A DNA stretch of 64,000 bases from the NCBI RefSeq assembly GCF_000013225.1, contig NC_007776.1, positions 515,277-579,276 of the forward strand, given 5' to 3'. This document shows positions 63,925 through 64,000 of this stretch, in pieces. Made by a program: the position numbers and the translations under genes. Under the pieces are notes generated by a model. It did not search any database, had not been told where the DNA came from, and was given only the letters and a program-made list of their open reading frames with translations. Source of the stretch: Synechococcus sp. JA-2-3B'a(2-13). Lineage in GTDB: Bacteria; Cyanobacteriota; Cyanobacteriia; Thermostichales; Thermostichaceae. How positions within the stretch are numbered: position 1 is the first letter of the stretch; each line of letters starts with the position of its first letter.

Positions 63925-64000
63925 AACCCTAGCTCCCAATCGACGAAGCCAACAAAAACAGAAAAGATCGATTTACAGACAAAATGGGGGACTACTTTAA

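Overview
The window reads as chromosomal DNA of a unicellular oxygenic cyanobacterium. It carries psaC (photosystem I), chlG (chlorophyll synthase), ccmP (carboxysome shell), raf1 (Rubisco assembly), cruF (myxoxanthophyll-type carotenoids), menB (phylloquinone), a high-light-inducible protein, a phycobilisome linker domain and a cyanobacterial-type gshA. The palindrome GGGATCCC (core GGATCC) recurs throughout, inside and between genes, where most cyanobacteria would show HIP1 (GCGATCGC). With the protein resemblances, this points by inference to the hot-spring Synechococcus A/B' lineage (JA-3-3Ab / JA-2-3B'a type).

Layout. 1-1315: end of a CRISPR array (18 repeats, 17 spacers, one spacer duplicated) that runs off the left edge; no cas gene lies beside it. 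1.6-8 kb: polyamine-type binding protein, hli and a 1526-residue hybrid histidine kinase. 8-13 kb: Roadblock-like protein, tRNA-Leu(CAG), tgt, V4R-like protein and an NmrA-like reductase. 13-28 kb: putA, a CsgG-like lipoprotein, an IS605-type tnpB element, proB, raf1, a Ser/Thr kinase, bcp, infC, aspA, a Uma2-like nuclease and a GPH symporter. 29-33.5 kb: an intact tnpA/tnpB element, a decayed EAL-domain gene, chlG and a miniature derivative of the same IS just upstream of chlG. 33.5-43 kb: trpE with a PhyH-type oxygenase, Nudix hydrolase, M23 peptidase, cruF, threonine aldolase, lspA and a potC-like permease. 43-57 kb: ruvA-nadD, a third tnpB element, psaC, ccmP, a proA homologue lacking its active-site Cys, a GT-C enzyme, gshA, TVP38, MIF-like protein, ridA, yidD, an MFS carrier and a SpoIID-domain protein. 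57-60 kb: an internally deleted cas1, an IS5 transposase tail and a UvrD-like helicase in a GGATCC-free island. 59.8-64 kb: menB, cobA/hemD fusion, an NMT1/THI5-type binding protein and a linker-domain protein.

How the genes fit together. Most are metabolic and photosynthetic housekeeping genes in short operons or singly. Proline metabolism is represented three times (putA, proB, proA-like). Two themes go beyond housekeeping. First, there is mobile DNA of several ages: three TnpB elements, a miniature IS, IS ends and an IS5 remnant. Second, a family of about 24-bp hairpin repeats is scattered across the window. Their loop (GGA) is mostly conserved while the stem bases change in compensating pairs. 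Copies sit in frame inside trpE, the PhyH gene, the V4R gene and tnpB; in tnpB a tandem pair falls immediately after the third RuvC catalytic Asp. This repeat family and the dead cas1 locus are the most unusual signals I see.
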